Shown one piece after another: positions 28,858 to 37,520 of a DNA stretch of 64,000 nucleotides. The stretch comes from an uncultured Aeriscardovia sp. GTDB taxonomy: Bacteria > Actinomycetota > Actinomycetes > Actinomycetales > Bifidobacteriaceae. Made by a program: the position numbers and the translations under genes. How positions within the stretch are numbered: the stretch's first letter is position 1; each line of letters opens with the position of its first letter. A model generated the notes under the pieces. The model had not been told where the DNA came from. It worked only from the letters and a program-made list of their open reading frames with translations, and made no database searches. The stretch covers positions 75,151 to 139,150 of the forward strand of contig CAIFES010000004.1 in the NCBI GenBank assembly GCA_903789535.1, written 5' to 3'.

Positions 28858-29859
28858 TCAGGCCGTGCGGCCGGTCGGGTCGAGCGCATCCTTGACGGCA
28901 TCGCCCATCATGATGAAGGCGAGCACGGTGATGGCCAGCGCCAGCGACGGGTAGAACAGGACCATCGGGTTGGTGCGGATGAGAGTCTGCGCATTGGAGA
29001 TATCGACACCCCAGCTGACCGTGTTACCGCCCAGACCGACACCGAGGAAGTCAAGCGACGCCTCGGAGACGATGTACTGGCCGAGCGAGAGCGTGGCGAT
29101 GACGATCATCGGCGCCAGCGAGTTCGGCAGGACGTGACGGAACAGATTGCGTGCCGGCGAAGAGCCGAGTGCGGTGGAGGCGGTGTTGAACTCGAGGTTC
29201 TTCGCCTCAAGCACGGCGCTTCGTGTGATACGGGCCATCTCCGTCCAGCCAAAGAGCGTCATGGTCGCCACGAGCTTCCAGATGGAATCGACGTCGGTGA
29301 ACATCTGCAGGAGCACAATGGCGCCGAGCAGGAACGGGATGCCGTAGAAGATATCGGTGATGCGCGAGAGGAGCGTATCGACCCAGCCGCCGAAGAAACC
29401 GGCGACAGCGCCGATCAGGCCGCCGAACAGGGTGACAAAGATCGTGGTCGAGATGCCGATCGACACGGAGGTGCGTGTGCCCCAGATGACGCGCGAGTAA
29501 ATGTCGCATCCCTGCTGGTCGAAGCCGAACGGATGGCCGGCCGAAGGGTTGCGCAGCGAGTTGCTGAGGTTGCAGTAGCGCGGATCCACGTGAGTGAACA
29601 CACTCGGGAACAGCGCGACGAACAGGATGAAGATGATGAGGATCCCGGAGACGATGAACAGCGGGTTCTTGCGCAGCACACGCCACGCGGACTGCCACAT
29701 GCCCAGTGCGGGCGCATCCTCATCCACGCTGTCGACGGCCTCGAGCTTGACCTCGTTGGCCGGGGCGACGAAGCGTTCCTGGCCCGGGTAGAGCTGGCTG
29801 GCCGGCTGAGCGGACGTCTGTGCGGATGTCATTGTTTCCTCCGTCTTATTATCTGCCAT
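28858..29859 (-). CDS. Peptide ABC transporter permease (DppC/OppC)
   Basis: Second permease of the peptide importer. The 333-residue protein has a 55-residue cytoplasmic N-terminus, a first helix LFIVSGILIIFILFVALFP, the extracellular loop with HPFGFDQQGCDIYSRVIWGTR split over the OppC_N region, and five more helices with the EAA-type loop near ARNLFRHVLPNSLAP. DASLDFLG-like EASLDFLGVGL matches DppC/OppC. It lies 18 bases after the dppB stop. No solute-binding protein gene is in the window; the partner must be elsewhere. Confidence 0.93.
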   Translation of the reverse strand: MADNKTEETMTSAQTSAQPASQLYPGQERFVAPANEVKLEAVDSVDEDAPALGMWQSAWRVLRKNPLFIVSGILIIFILFVALFPSVFTHVDPRYCNLSNSLRNPSAGHPFGFDQQGCDIYSRVIWGTRTSVSIGISTTIFVTLFGGLIGAVAGFFGGWVDTLLSRITDIFYGIPFLLGAIVLLQMFTDVDSIWKLVATMTLFGWTEMARITRSAVLEAKNLEFNTASTALGSSPARNLFRHVLPNSLAPMIVIATLSLGQYIVSEASLDFLGVGLGGNTVSWGVDISNAQTLIRTNPMVLFYPSLALAITVLAFIMMGDAVKDALDPTGRTA

Positions 29860-29877
29860 TTGGATCTGTCCCCCTGA

Positions 29878-30801
29878 TCAGTACCGGATGCGCGGGTCGA
29901 GGGCCGCGTAGAGCAGATCCACAAGCAGGTTGCAGACCACGAAGATGAGCACGAGGATCGTGACGACGGAGACGACGAGCGGCGCCTCGCCACGCAGGAT
30001 GGCCTGGTAGGTCAGGTTGCCCACACCCTGGATATTGAAGATGCGCTCGGTGATCATGGCACCACCCATGAGAGCGCCGATATCCTGGCCGAGATAGGTG
30101 ACGACCGGGATCATGGAGTTGCGCAGGATGTGGCGGACGGTGACGGAGTAGTTGCTCATGCCCTTGGCGCGTGCGGTGCGCACATAGTCGGCCGTCTTGT
30201 TCGTATCGATCTCGGAACGCGACAGTCGGATGATGGAGGCCATAGAGACTGACCCGAGCACCATGGCGGGCATCAGCAGATCGTTGAAGGTGGCGGCGGC
30301 ACTAGCCGTGACCGGCAGCAGACCCCACTTGACGCCGACGAAGTACTGCAGCAAGTAGCCGGTAACGAACGTCGGCACGGAGATGAGCAGCAGGGAGAGC
30401 ACGAGGATGACGCCGTCATACCAGGTGCCCTTGTGCAGGCCGGCGAGGATGCCGAGGAGAATGCCGAAGACCGCCTCGAACACAAACGCCATGAGGGCAA
30501 GCTTGATGGTCACCGGGAAGGCGCGACCGATGGTGTCGATGACGGACTGCTGGGAGAACGTCATGCCGAAGTCCAGATGCAGCGCGTTCCACAGGAAGAG
30601 CAGGTACTGGACGATGAACGGCTTGTCCAGATTGTACTGGCTGCGGATCTGCGCCTCGACGGCCGGGTTGGCCGCCTTACCGCGGAACATCGCCTTGACA
30701 GGGTCACCGGGGAGCAGGAACACCAGCGCATAGATGATGAACGTCGTGCCGATGACCACAGGGATCGCCTGTAGCACTCGGTGCCAGAAATATTTGCCCA
30801 T
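29878..30801 (-). CDS. Peptide ABC transporter permease (DppB/OppB)
   Basis: First permease of the importer and first gene of the operon. The 307-residue protein begins with the helix that follows MGKYFWHRVLQAIPVV, has the LPGDPVKAMF motif, the conserved YNLDKPFIVQYL, and the EAA loop KTADYVRTARAKGMSNYSV, ending in a final helix and LDPRIRY. ATG 30801 with GAAGGAGAAG upstream is preferred; a frame open to 30975 lacks a ribosome site. A possible -10 (TACAAT on the minus strand near 30880) lies in the upstream region. Confidence 0.94.
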   Translation of the reverse strand: MGKYFWHRVLQAIPVVIGTTFIIYALVFLLPGDPVKAMFRGKAANPAVEAQIRSQYNLDKPFIVQYLLFLWNALHLDFGMTFSQQSVIDTIGRAFPVTIKLALMAFVFEAVFGILLGILAGLHKGTWYDGVILVLSLLLISVPTFVTGYLLQYFVGVKWGLLPVTASAAATFNDLLMPAMVLGSVSMASIIRLSRSEIDTNKTADYVRTARAKGMSNYSVTVRHILRNSMIPVVTYLGQDIGALMGGAMITERIFNIQGVGNLTYQAILRGEAPLVVSVVTILVLIFVVCNLLVDLLYAALDPRIRY

Positions 30802-31218
30802 TGGTCTTCTCCTTCGGGGATTCGTCACATCTTCCGAAACCGTTGGGGCCACGCAAAGATACGAGAATGTAGTGAAATTGTACATAGCGCCCCTGTCATC
30901 GGTCTTTCTGACGAGCCGCACACCGGGACAGACGCGCGATAAACGTGCAAGATAAATCACACGTATGAACGGCATGTTACATACTCTTGAATTCGCACAG
31001 GACAGTCACCTTGGTCCGCGCAAAAGCCGCGTCATCATGCGGTTCGCCGATGCCTATAGGAAAAACTTGGAACGTGCTCAAAACCGGCTGTGAGTCTGCA
31101 GGGTGATCGACGTCGACGGCGCGTCGTCTGTGCAGTTTTGGCAGACATCACCTACCAGGCGACAGTATCCGCACAGCAGGTGTCCCGGCACCGGAGCAGG
31201 TTGACACGACCTGCCCGC
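30802..31218. other. Gene-free 417-base region
   Basis: Lies between the peptide permease gene and xerC. AT content is higher than in neighbouring genes near 30840-31080, fitting a promoter region for the transporter. No gene, tRNA or clear hairpin was found. Confidence 0.5.
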
Positions 31219-32325
31219 TCACGCCCTCGGGAACGCCTGCTCGTAGCGCTCGCGAATCTGTCGCAGCGAGACATGCGTGTATTTCTGCGTGGTGGCGAGC
31301 GAGGAATGACCGAGCAACTCCTGCACCTCGCGCAGGTCCGCTCCCCCGTCGAGCATGTGCGTGGCGGCTGAATGCCGCAGCGCATGGGGAGAGATATCAG
31401 GCACACCGGCGGCACGCGCCTTCTCATGCACCACACGTCGCACCTGCCGCTCGTCGATGCGACCTCCGCGCGTACCGAGGAAAACCGCCGGAACCTTCCC
31501 ATGTCCGCGTGCGCACAGCACTGGACGGCCCTCGTCCAGCCATGCTGACAACGCCTGTTGTGCAGGATTGCCGTAGGGGACGGTCCGGTCCTTGGAACCC
31601 TTGCCGTGTACGAGGAGCGTCTGGCGGTCCTCATCGATATCCGTCAGATCCAGCCCGACGAGCTCGCCCACACGCATGCCGGTGGCGTACAGCAGCTCGA
31701 GCATCGCCGTGTCACGCAGCGCAACCGCCGTCTTCCGCCGGTCCGCGGCGGTGGCATCAGCAGTGGCACCGGATGCTCCTGCGCCGACGGCTCCTGTGCG
31801 GGTGATCCGGGCAGTGTGCAGGGCGCCGGCAGTATCGCCCTCCGTGTCCGGGGCGTGCCTGTGCGTGAGGCGCGACAGGGACGCCTCCGCATTATCCGCG
31901 TCGATATCGGCATCGTCAAGCAGCCGTGCGGCCTCCTGTTCGGACAGGACCGTCGGCAGATGTCTGCCGATCTTCGGACTGAGCAGCCTGGCCGACGGAT
32001 CCTGGTCGATCCTTCCGGTGAAGGCGAGCCAGGAGAAGAAGGAGCGGACGGCGACGACCTTCCTCGCCATCGAGGAGGAGGCCTCGTCACGTGCCTCATG
32101 GGCGAGCCAGCGGCGCAGATCCGTCAGACCCACCGTCGTAGGATCAGTCTGGCCGGCACGCGCGAGAAAACCGAGTGCCTGCCGCACATCCGAGCTATAA
32201 GCACGGATGGTGGCGGCGGAATCCCCCCGTCCCACGCGAAGATCGTGTTGCCAGGCACGGTACCACTTACGACTGCGGTTGCTGATAAGCGGGTCGTCCC
32301 AGCCGTTGTCGCCGCCCATGCTCAT
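31219..32325 (-). CDS. xerC: Tyrosine recombinase XerC
   Basis: Partner of XerD for resolving chromosome dimers at dif. The 368-residue protein has the N-terminal core-binding domain (about 35-125) and the catalytic domain with Arg in TGMRVGEL, Lys in VHGKGSKDR, HALRHSAATHML, and LGHSSLATTQKYTH, where Tyr is the nucleophile. An insertion of about 50 residues, rich in Thr, Ala, Gly and His, separates the two domains. The start is uncertain: ATG 32325 with AAAGAG just upstream is used; ATG 32367 would add 14 residues and ATG 32319 would remove two. XerC rather than XerD is inferred from the sequence DISPHALRHSAATHML and from a clear XerD beside parA. Confidence 0.88.
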   Translation of the reverse strand: MSMGGDNGWDDPLISNRSRKWYRAWQHDLRVGRGDSAATIRAYSSDVRQALGFLARAGQTDPTTVGLTDLRRWLAHEARDEASSSMARKVVAVRSFFSWLAFTGRIDQDPSARLLSPKIGRHLPTVLSEQEAARLLDDADIDADNAEASLSRLTHRHAPDTEGDTAGALHTARITRTGAVGAGASGATADATAADRRKTAVALRDTAMLELLYATGMRVGELVGLDLTDIDEDRQTLLVHGKGSKDRTVPYGNPAQQALSAWLDEGRPVLCARGHGKVPAVFLGTRGGRIDERQVRRVVHEKARAAGVPDISPHALRHSAATHMLDGGADLREVQELLGHSSLATTQKYTHVSLRQIRERYEQAFPRA

Positions 32326-32374
32326 CGCTCTTTCGCTCGTTCCTGCGTCAGGATCGACGGCCATCATCACCACA

Positions 32375-33004
32375 TCACCGCAGGCTGTCATATCGTGTGA
32401 CAGACGGTGAGGAAGACTTTGCGGCAAAACCATCACGTTCGGCGGAAGAAGCACGCGACGAAGAGGAAGGATCGGCAAACCAGCGTCGTGGCAGGACGAG
32501 CACAAGCAGCTGGACGAGCGTTGCACCGAGAATCCAGATATACCCGGCGTTCTGGCTCCAGAAAGTGACGAATGCGGTCGACGAGATCGGCACGAGGATA
32601 TCGCCACCCGGACCGTAGGAGCTCGACACGATCCAGATGAGCGTGGAGCTGAGCAGGAGATTGACGGCGACGCCGATCACACCATGCGCATGCCGCGCCC
32701 AGCACGCGCAGGCGAAGACAAGCAGCAGGGCGAGGACAAGCCCCCACGGGATGGACCGGTCGGCCCCGGCCCGATGCAGGAGCGTGCCGATGAGGGCTCC
32801 CGACAACGAGAAGAGGGCGATGCCGATCCATGACCAGACCGCATACGCGTGGCTGTGCGTGGCCAAGGAACCCGGATGCGCACGGCGTGCTCCATCCCGT
32901 GTCTCGCCGTGCCGACGGCCTTCCCGCGGGCCATCAACCGCTGCGACGGATGCGACCGCCGTATTCTCGGCCGCCCGGTCGTTCGTCTGCCTGTCCTCAC
33001 CCAT
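32375..33004 (-). CDS. Four-helix membrane protein downstream of typA
   Basis: Membrane protein of unknown function. The 209-residue product has a polar N-terminus of about 55 residues, four hydrophobic segments (about 58-82, 90-108, 112-130, 145-170) and a Ser-rich, charged tail. ATG 33004 follows AAGG eight bases upstream. It starts 19 bases after the typA stop and ends 49 bases before the chosen xerC start, so it may belong to a typA transcript. A small four-helix protein near typA in other actinobacteria is listed as DUF6113; assignment here is a suggestion only. Confidence 0.7.
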   Translation of the reverse strand: MGEDRQTNDRAAENTAVASVAAVDGPREGRRHGETRDGARRAHPGSLATHSHAYAVWSWIGIALFSLSGALIGTLLHRAGADRSIPWGLVLALLLVFACACWARHAHGVIGVAVNLLLSSTLIWIVSSSYGPGGDILVPISSTAFVTFWSQNAGYIWILGATLVQLLVLVLPRRWFADPSSSSRASSAERDGFAAKSSSPSVTRYDSLR

Positions 33005-33023
33005 TGCGGGCCTTACTCCCGGC

Positions 33024-34964
33024 TCACTTATCCTGCTCGACGGCGGCGGCCTTTTCCTTGCGGGCGCGACGGGCGTTCCACTTGTACCACTGCTCGCGGT
33101 CAAGGATGATCTTGCGCACGCGCACGGATTCAGGGGTGACCTCCACGCACTCGTCCTCGGCGGCAAAGTCAAGCGACTCGTCAAGGCTCATCTGGATCGG
33201 CGGGGTGAGCGTCTCGAGCACGTCAGCGGTCGAGGAGCGCATGTTGGTCATGTGCTTCTGCAGGGTGATGTTCACATCCATATCACCCGGCTTGGCGTTC
33301 TCGCCCACGATCTGGCCCTCATAGACGGGCGACTGCGGCTGGACGAAGAAGTTGCCGCGCGCCTGCAGCTTCTGCATGGCGTATGGGCTGGCGGTGCCGT
33401 TGCGATCGCACACCATCGATCCGCGGTCACGGGTCTTGATGGGGCCGCACCACGGCGCGTAGCCGGCGGAGATGGCCGACTCGATGCCGGTGCCGTGCGT
33501 GGCGGTGAGCAGATTGGTGCGGAAACCGATCAGACCGCGGGAGGGAACGGTGAACTGCATACGCACCCAGCCGGAGCCGTGATTCGTCATGCCGGTCATC
33601 TCGCCCTTGCGCGAGGCCATGAGCTGGGTGACCGCGCCCATGTACTCCTCCGGCGCGTCGATCGTGGCATGCTCCATCGGCTCGGACAGCTTGCCGTCAA
33701 TCACCTTGGTGACAACGGTCGGGCGGCCGACGGTCAGCTCGTAGCCCTCGCGTCGCATCTCCTCGGCAAGGACGGACAGGGCGAGCTCGCCGCGGCCCTG
33801 CACCTCCCAGGCGTCCGGGCGCTCGGTGGGCAGCACTTTGATGGAGACATTGCCGATGAGCTCGTGGTCGAGACGGTTCTTGATCTGACGGGCGGTGAGC
33901 AGATGGTCCTTGCCCTCGGTGCCCGCCAGCGGCGAGTCATTGACACCGAACGTCATGGAGATAGCCGGCGGGTCGACGTGAATGAGCGGCAACGGCTTGG
34001 GATCGTTCGGGTCGACGATCGTCTCGCCGATCATGATGTCGTTGACGCCGGCGACGGCGACGATGTCGCCTGGACCGGCGGCGTCGGTGTGCTCGCGCTT
34101 GAGGCCGTTGGTGCGCAGCAGCTCGGTGACCTTGAAGTTCTCCACCGAGCCGTTCACACGCGAGAGACCGTACGTCTTGCCGGACTCAAGGGTGCCGTTG
34201 TAAATACGGACAAGGCCGAGACGGCCCAGGAAGTCGGACGAGTCGATGTTGGTCACATGCGCCTGCAGCGGCATGTCCGGGTCATACGTCGGCGCCGGAA
34301 TCTTGGTGATGATCGCATCAATCAGCGGCTCGACATTGTCGTTGGCGGGCAGATCGCCGTCCTTCGGCTTGACGGTATCCACACGGCCGGCCTTGGCGGC
34401 GGCGTACAGCACCGGCATGTCAAGCAGGGAGTCGAGATCGAGGTCGACGCCCTCCTCCGTCACATCCTGGGCGAGACCGAGGATCAGATCGTTCGTGGCG
34501 CCGACGACCTCGTCGATACGTGCGTCGGGACGATCGGTCTTGTTGATGACGAGAATGATCGGCAGCTTCGCCTCAAGCGCCTTGCGCAGCACGAAACGCG
34601 TCTGCGGCAGTGGCCCCTCGGAGGCGTCGACGAGCAGGACGACACCGTCAACCATGGAGATGCCGCGCTCGACCTCGCCGCCGAAATCGGCATGTCCGGG
34701 GGTATCAACGACGTTGATGGTCATGCCGTCCGGGGCGCCATATTTGGCGGCAAGCGGGCCGTTGTACTGGATGGAGGTGTTCTTGGCCAGAATGGTGATG
34801 CCCTTTTCCTTCTCGATGGCACCGGAATCCATCACTCGGTCGGGCACCGCCTCACGCGGATTGAACGCATGCGCCTGCTCGAGCATGGCGTTGACCAGCG
34901 TGGTCTTGCCATGATCGACGTGCGCGACGATGGCGATATTGCGGATATCCTGACGAACGGCCAT
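33024..34964 (-). CDS. typA: GTP-binding protein TypA/BipA
   Basis: Ribosome-associated translational GTPase involved in assembly and stress growth. The 646-residue protein has G1 AHVDHGKTTL (residues 14-23), switch II DTPGHADFGG, G4 NKTDRPDAR, elongation-factor domains II and III, and a BipA-specific C-terminal domain with VYEGQIVGENAKPGDMDVN and NMRSSTADVLETLTPP. An eight-base-scale ribosome site AGAGGT lies before ATG 34964. It is typical in length. The C-terminus ends in a Lys/Arg/Ala-rich tail. Confidence 0.96.
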   Translation of the reverse strand: MAVRQDIRNIAIVAHVDHGKTTLVNAMLEQAHAFNPREAVPDRVMDSGAIEKEKGITILAKNTSIQYNGPLAAKYGAPDGMTINVVDTPGHADFGGEVERGISMVDGVVLLVDASEGPLPQTRFVLRKALEAKLPIILVINKTDRPDARIDEVVGATNDLILGLAQDVTEEGVDLDLDSLLDMPVLYAAAKAGRVDTVKPKDGDLPANDNVEPLIDAIITKIPAPTYDPDMPLQAHVTNIDSSDFLGRLGLVRIYNGTLESGKTYGLSRVNGSVENFKVTELLRTNGLKREHTDAAGPGDIVAVAGVNDIMIGETIVDPNDPKPLPLIHVDPPAISMTFGVNDSPLAGTEGKDHLLTARQIKNRLDHELIGNVSIKVLPTERPDAWEVQGRGELALSVLAEEMRREGYELTVGRPTVVTKVIDGKLSEPMEHATIDAPEEYMGAVTQLMASRKGEMTGMTNHGSGWVRMQFTVPSRGLIGFRTNLLTATHGTGIESAISAGYAPWCGPIKTRDRGSMVCDRNGTASPYAMQKLQARGNFFVQPQSPVYEGQIVGENAKPGDMDVNITLQKHMTNMRSSTADVLETLTPPIQMSLDESLDFAAEDECVEVTPESVRVRKIILDREQWYKWNARRARKEKAAAVEQDK

Positions 34965-35068
34965 ATGGGCATACCTCTATTCGACGTAAGAATCAGGTCA
35001 TGGCCTGCCACGGCCGAAGCCGGGCACAGGGCTCAGACATCGCGATACTACCGGCCAATCACGACGTA

Positions 35069-35818
35069 TCAGCCGTCATCCTCCTGGCTGTCCGCCTCCA
35101 GCGAGCCAAGCATCCGCGAGACGTCCGTCCGATCCGTACGCCCGCGATCATCCGCCTGCTCGGCCTCCTGCATCGCCTCCTGCCGGTCCGGCAGGAACGG
35201 GGCGAGCGGGGGCAGCTCGGACAGGGCGCTGATCCCCAGCCGTTCGAGAAACAGATCCGTGGTGACGAGCGTGCGGGCGGAGGAGCCGTCCTGCGGCGCC
35301 GATTCCTCGACGAGCCCGCGCAGGATGAGGGAACGGACGAGGGAATCAGAGGCGACGCCCCGCACGCGCGTGACCTCCGCACGGGTGACAGGCTGCTGGT
35401 AGGCGATGATCGCCAGAGCCTCGAGCGCAGCGTGCGAGAGCGTGCCGGCCGTGTGGCGGTCGGTGAGGAAGGCCGAGACCACCGGGTCGTAGGCACGTGC
35501 CGAGCCGACGCGCCAGCCGCGGGCCGAGGACAGGACGGCGATACCGCTTCCGCGCGAGCGCAGATCATCGGCGAGCGCGGCAAGCGCCCGGCCGGCCTCC
35601 TCCTCGTCCAGCGAGAGCACTGAGGCGATCTGTGCGGTCGTCAGCGGCTCATCGGCGCTGATGAGGATCGCCTCGAGACAGCCGCGCAGCCCCCCGGGGT
35701 ACGCCGAGGCATCGAAACCAGAGCTACCCGTACCAGATAGTGTCGATGCGACGGTCTGGTCAGACTTGTCGGCTTCTTCGGACGTGTCGCCGTCATCCGT
35801 CAGATGCTCGTCAGTCAT
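35069..35818 (-). CDS. scpB: Segregation and condensation protein ScpB
   Basis: Kleisin-partner subunit of the SMC condensin complex. The 249-residue protein has two winged-helix domains: LRGCLEAILISADEPLTTAQIASVL and SHAALEALAIIAYQQPVTRAEVTRVRG, followed by the DSLVRSLILRGLVEE and the TTDLFLERLGISALSELPPL signature. About 45 acidic/Ser-rich residues precede the domain and an acidic tail follows. It overlaps scpA by eight bases, implying translational coupling. Confidence 0.93.
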   Translation of the reverse strand: MTDEHLTDDGDTSEEADKSDQTVASTLSGTGSSGFDASAYPGGLRGCLEAILISADEPLTTAQIASVLSLDEEEAGRALAALADDLRSRGSGIAVLSSARGWRVGSARAYDPVVSAFLTDRHTAGTLSHAALEALAIIAYQQPVTRAEVTRVRGVASDSLVRSLILRGLVEESAPQDGSSARTLVTTDLFLERLGISALSELPPLAPFLPDRQEAMQEAEQADDRGRTDRTDVSRMLGSLEADSQEDDG

Positions 35819-36629
35819 ACGACTCCTCCCCTATCTGTGCGGCCTGCTCCTCGTACTCCTTCTCGCTCGCCACCCAGCGCAGGCTCAGCGGCGCGAACGG
35901 GTCCGACTGGCGGAACTGGAGAAAACGCATCTTGAAGAACAGCAGGACGGCAAGGAAGCGGGCGACGACGACCCCGCGATCGGCCGCATCGGCCACGAGA
36001 TCCGAGAACAGCATGGGCTGCGCGGCGGTGGACAGTTTTTCCTTGACCGTCGCCGACTCACGTCGCAGATCGGCCTGAGGCACGTGCAGCTGGCTGAGCG
36101 AGACGCTTGCCCGGGGGGCATTGAGGAATACCTGCGCGGCGAGCAGTGCGAAGTCCTCGGGCTTCATCTGCCAGCTCACCCGGTGGCGCAACGCGTCGAA
36201 ACGCGGCTCGCGCCAGGCCGGATGCGGGTGGAAACCGGCGGTGGAGGCCATCATCTGCGAGAATGCGCCGGCCGCCTGTTTGAACGCCCGATATTGCAGC
36301 AGGCGTGCGAAGAGCAGATCGCGGGCGCGCAGCGCCTCGAGATCCTCGCTGTCGCGCCGCGCCCCGTCGCCGGGCAGCAGCGTAACGCTCTTCGCCTCGA
36401 CCAGCACGGAGGCGACAAGAAGGAACGAGGAGGTGGCATCCGCGCCGCGCGCCAGATCGAGGTGCGAGACATACGAGACGAACTCACCGGTGACCTGTGT
36501 GAGCGAGACACGCGTGAGCTCGAGCTTTTTTGCGGCAATGAGGCCGAGGAGTACGTTGAACGGCCCTTCGAACACCGACAGCGAGACGGAGAACTCCCCG
36601 TCCTCCGCCGCCTCAGGCGACGATGCCAC
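35811..36629 (-). CDS. scpA: Segregation and condensation protein ScpA (kleisin)
   Basis: Kleisin bridging SMC heads. The 272-residue protein starts with the family motif FEGPFNVLLGLIAAKKLELTRVSL split over the first helix, then SSFLLVASVLVEAKS, and the C-terminal winged helix VVARFLAVLLFFKMRFLQFRQ with SDPFAPLSLRW. The start overlaps the parA stop by 17 bases and its end overlaps scpB, so parA, scpA and scpB form one coupled unit. Confidence 0.93.
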   Translation of the reverse strand: MASSPEAAEDGEFSVSLSVFEGPFNVLLGLIAAKKLELTRVSLTQVTGEFVSYVSHLDLARGADATSSFLLVASVLVEAKSVTLLPGDGARRDSEDLEALRARDLLFARLLQYRAFKQAAGAFSQMMASTAGFHPHPAWREPRFDALRHRVSWQMKPEDFALLAAQVFLNAPRASVSLSQLHVPQADLRRESATVKEKLSTAAQPMLFSDLVADAADRGVVVARFLAVLLFFKMRFLQFRQSDPFAPLSLRWVASEKEYEEQAAQIGEESYD

Positions 36630-37452
36630 GGGCGATGATCTCCCTCGTCACCTCGCGGTATTCCTTGGCCACCTTGTGCTCCGGCGCATAGACGGTGATC
36701 GGGGCGGCGGCCACGGTGGCGTCTGGCAGTTTGATGGACCGCGAGATGACCGTGTGGAAGACCTTGTCGCCGAACGCCTCGTAAATACGCTCGAGGACTT
36801 CCTTGGAATGGTTGGTGACTGTGTACATGGTGGGCAGCACGCCGTACACCTTCAGATCCGCGTTGATGCGGTCCTGCACCTTTTTGATGGACTGCATGAG
36901 CAGTGCCACACCGCGCAGGGCGAAATACTCTGCCGCGACCGGGATGATCACCCCGTCGGCGGCGGTCAGCGCGTTGACGGTCAGCAGGCCGAGCGAGGGC
37001 TGGCAGTCGATGATGATGACGTCATAATCCGGCACGAGCGGTTTGAGGACGGACGAGAGCACGCGCTCCCGGCCCATTTCCGTGACAAGCTGGACCTCCG
37101 CCGCGGACAGATCGATATTGGCGGGGATAACGTCGAGACCCGGGAAACGCGTGTGGACGACGGCATCGTGGATATCCATGTCCGGCTTGAACAGGGCGGT
37201 ATAGATGGTGTTCTCCGTCCTGTTACCGTTGATACCCAGACCGACGGTGGCCGCGCCCTGCGGATCGAAATCGACGACGAGCACGCGTCGGCCGTACTGG
37301 CTCAGCGCACCGGCAATATTGATAGAGCTGGTCGTCTTGCCGACGCCGCCCTTCTGGTTGCACATGGCGATGATGACGGCAGGACCATGCTCCTTGAGCA
37401 GCTCCGGCGCGGCGAACATCTCATACTCGCGTCCCAACAAATCCACAGGCAT
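36613..37452 (-). CDS. parA: Chromosome-partitioning ATPase ParA/Soj
   Basis: Walker ATPase for chromosome segregation, normally working with ParB; it is of the ParA type encoded beside scpAB and xerD, not next to parB. The 279-residue protein has the deviant Walker A CNQKGGVGKTTS, DFDPQGAATVGLGI, DVIIIDCQPSLGLLTVNAL and YDKVFHTVI-type regions (FGDKVFHTVISRSIKLPDA). Start is ATG 37452 (MPVDLLGREYE); upstream sequence to 37788 in the same frame overlaps xerD and is rejected. The ribosome site is weak. Confidence 0.9.
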   Translation of the reverse strand: MPVDLLGREYEMFAAPELLKEHGPAVIIAMCNQKGGVGKTTSSINIAGALSQYGRRVLVVDFDPQGAATVGLGINGNRTENTIYTALFKPDMDIHDAVVHTRFPGLDVIPANIDLSAAEVQLVTEMGRERVLSSVLKPLVPDYDVIIIDCQPSLGLLTVNALTAADGVIIPVAAEYFALRGVALLMQSIKKVQDRINADLKVYGVLPTMYTVTNHSKEVLERIYEAFGDKVFHTVISRSIKLPDATVAAAPITVYAPEHKVAKEYREVTREIIARGIVA

Positions 37453-37520
37453 AGCTTCACAGTACCGCGGCGCCAAGGCATTACGTGTTGTGGTCGTACA
37501 ATTATGTACGGCAAGCGGCG

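Noticed and set aside
26817-28895. A 692-residue open frame antisense to the fused peptide ATPase
   Set aside because: It mirrors the conserved ABC gene codon by codon, with no recognisable motif.
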